Source: Bacteroides sp. | Lineage (GTDB): Bacteria; Bacteroidota; Bacteroidia; Bacteroidales; Bacteroidaceae | Length of the DNA stretch: 64,000 nucleotides | Reading direction: 5' to 3' | Assembly: GCF_030151085.1 (NCBI RefSeq) | Contig: NZ_JASLER010000099.1 | Span: forward strand, 25,480-89,479 | Shown here: piece after piece, positions 63,110-64,000 of the stretch | Layout of the letters: each line of letters starts with the position of its first letter | Position numbering within the stretch: the first letter of the stretch is position 1 | Notes under the pieces: model-generated | Told to the model about the DNA's origin: nothing | What the model saw: only the letters and a program-made list of their open reading frames with translations | Database searches by the model: none | Program-made: the position numbers and the translations under genes

Positions 63110-64000
63110 ATGGTAAAGAGGTCTAGTTGGTTTATCATCTTGTTCATGTTTTCAATAGGTATTTTTGCACAATCCGGCAAACAATATAACTCGTACAAAG
63201 GATTGGTTATGGCCGGTTATCAGGGGTGGTTTAACGCCCCTGACGACGGTGCAAACCGGGGATGGTATCATTACAAAGGTCGCAACGGTTTTCGTCCGGG
63301 CTCCTGCTCCATTGATATGTGGCCGGATGTATCGGAGTATAAGAAGCTGTATAAGACCGAGTTTACTTTTGCGGATGGCAAGCCGGCTTATGTGTTTTCA
63401 TCCAACGATGAATCGACGGTAGATACTCATTTCAGATGGATGAAAGAGTATGGACTGGATGGCGTATTCATGCAGCGTTTCGTAGGTGAGGTACGTGGTG
63501 AAAGTGGTTTGAAGCATTTCAATAAAGTGCTGAATTCAGCAATGAATGCCGCAAATAAATATGAAAGAGCCATCTGTGTGATGTACGACCTGAGTGGGAT
63601 GAATCCCGGTGATGAACAGACTGTATTGAGAGATATTGCTGATATAGCTCAACGTCATTCTTTGAAAGATCATGTAAAGAATCCATCTTATCTGTATCAT
63701 AATGGAAAACCATTGGTTACGATTTGGGGAGTAGGTTTCAATGATAAACGCCGTTACGGATTAAAAGAAGCGGAAGCTATTGTCAACGGTTTGAAAGAAC
63801 AAGGTTTCAGTGTGATGCTGGGCGTACCGACTCATTGGCGTGAACTTTCCAGTGATACAGAATCAGATCCTCGTCTGCACGATTTGATTAAGAAGTGTGA
63901 TGTTGTTATGCCTTGGTTTGTTGGTCGCTATAACGAAAGCTCGTATTCTCGTTATCAGAGTTTGATAAAGCAAGACATCCAGTGGGCAAAGCAAAACAAA
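63110..64000 (+). CDS. GH71/99-like hydrolase, secreted (copy 2), 3' truncated
   Basis: Open from the ATG at 63110 to the window end (297 codons). Signal peptide MVKRSSWFIILFMFSIGIFA, then YKGLVMAGYQGWFNAPDDG, HFRWMKEYGLDGVFMQRFV, CVMYDLSGM and PTHWREL: a clear paralogue of the gene at 45050, with the same order of motifs through the visible part. It starts 21 nt after the GH2 gene. The late acidic motif with the presumed catalytic residues lies outside the window. Confidence 0.85.
   Translation, partial: MVKRSSWFIILFMFSIGIFAQSGKQYNSYKGLVMAGYQGWFNAPDDGANRGWYHYKGRNGFRPGSCSIDMWPDVSEYKKLYKTEFTFADGKPAYVFSSNDESTVDTHFRWMKEYGLDGVFMQRFVGEVRGESGLKHFNKVLNSAMNAANKYERAICVMYDLSGMNPGDEQTVLRDIADIAQRHSLKDHVKNPSYLYHNGKPLVTIWGVGFNDKRRYGLKEAEAIVNGLKEQGFSVMLGVPTHWRELSSDTESDPRLHDLIKKCDVVMPWFVGRYNESSYSRYQSLIKQDIQWAKQNK

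Overview
The window is from a gut-type Bacteroides or a close relative. Evidence: two SusC/SusD pairs, a hybrid two-component regulator with an AraC output, many secreted glycoside hydrolases, SPII lipoproteins, and -7 elements of the Bacteroidota type (TAnnTTTG) before most transcription units. I cannot name the species. I see no tRNA, rRNA, transposase, phage gene or CRISPR array.

Locus 1 (1-17092). The C-terminal part of a hybrid histidine kinase/AraC regulator (cut by the window start) lies next to two divergent units. The leftward unit encodes a GH88 hydrolase, a DUF2264 protein and a PhoA-like alkaline phosphatase. The rightward unit encodes SusC, SusD, a lipoprotein with a GDPD/FAM151-like phosphodiesterase barrel plus a LamG domain, and a fusion of an ADPRibase-Mn-like metallophosphatase to a complete GH2 beta-galactosidase. 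Three phosphoester-type domains beside a beta-galactosidase and an uronyl hydrolase suggest a phosphate-decorated, galactose- and uronate-containing glycan. This is inference.

Locus 2 (17138-64000, continuing past the end). At its left are a ceramidase-like hydrolase, a sialate O-acetylesterase-like SGNH protein on the minus strand, and a membrane regulator with a LamG domain, a Kelch propeller, one membrane helix and a cytoplasmic SARP-type DNA-binding + BTAD module. GH63, GH31, SusC, SusD and a DUF3823 lipoprotein follow. Then come GH2, GH2-PA14 and a double beta-helix protein; GH71/99-like, heparinase II/III-type lyase, GH92 and GH3; a DUF5703 protein; and GH95, GH2 and a second GH71/99-like gene. 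The enzyme set implies a large branched glycan with alpha-mannosyl, fucosyl/galactosyl, glucosyl and uronyl parts; the substrate is unknown.

The main hidden structure is regulatory. Five plus-strand promoters of locus 2 carry boxes with the core TTAA(T/G), spaced exactly 11 bp apart and fixed at -60, -49 and -38 from the -7 element (start positions relative to its first base). The promoter of the SASA gene on the minus strand has three boxes shifted by one 11-bp step, and two more promoters have partial matches. Direct repeats of 11 bp are the layout bound by OmpR/SARP winged helices, so the Kelch-SARP protein encoded in the middle is the best candidate activator. Its own promoter lacks the boxes and looks constitutive. 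The boxes also place the ceramidase-like and acetylesterase-like genes in locus 2.

Other non-coding structure: three intergenic palindromic arrays with an exact 22-bp period and unrelated unit sequences, all at gene 3' ends; a 222-bp MITE-like element with 30-bp inverted ends; strong hairpin terminators; and a 14-bp perfect palindrome in the divergent region of locus 1.
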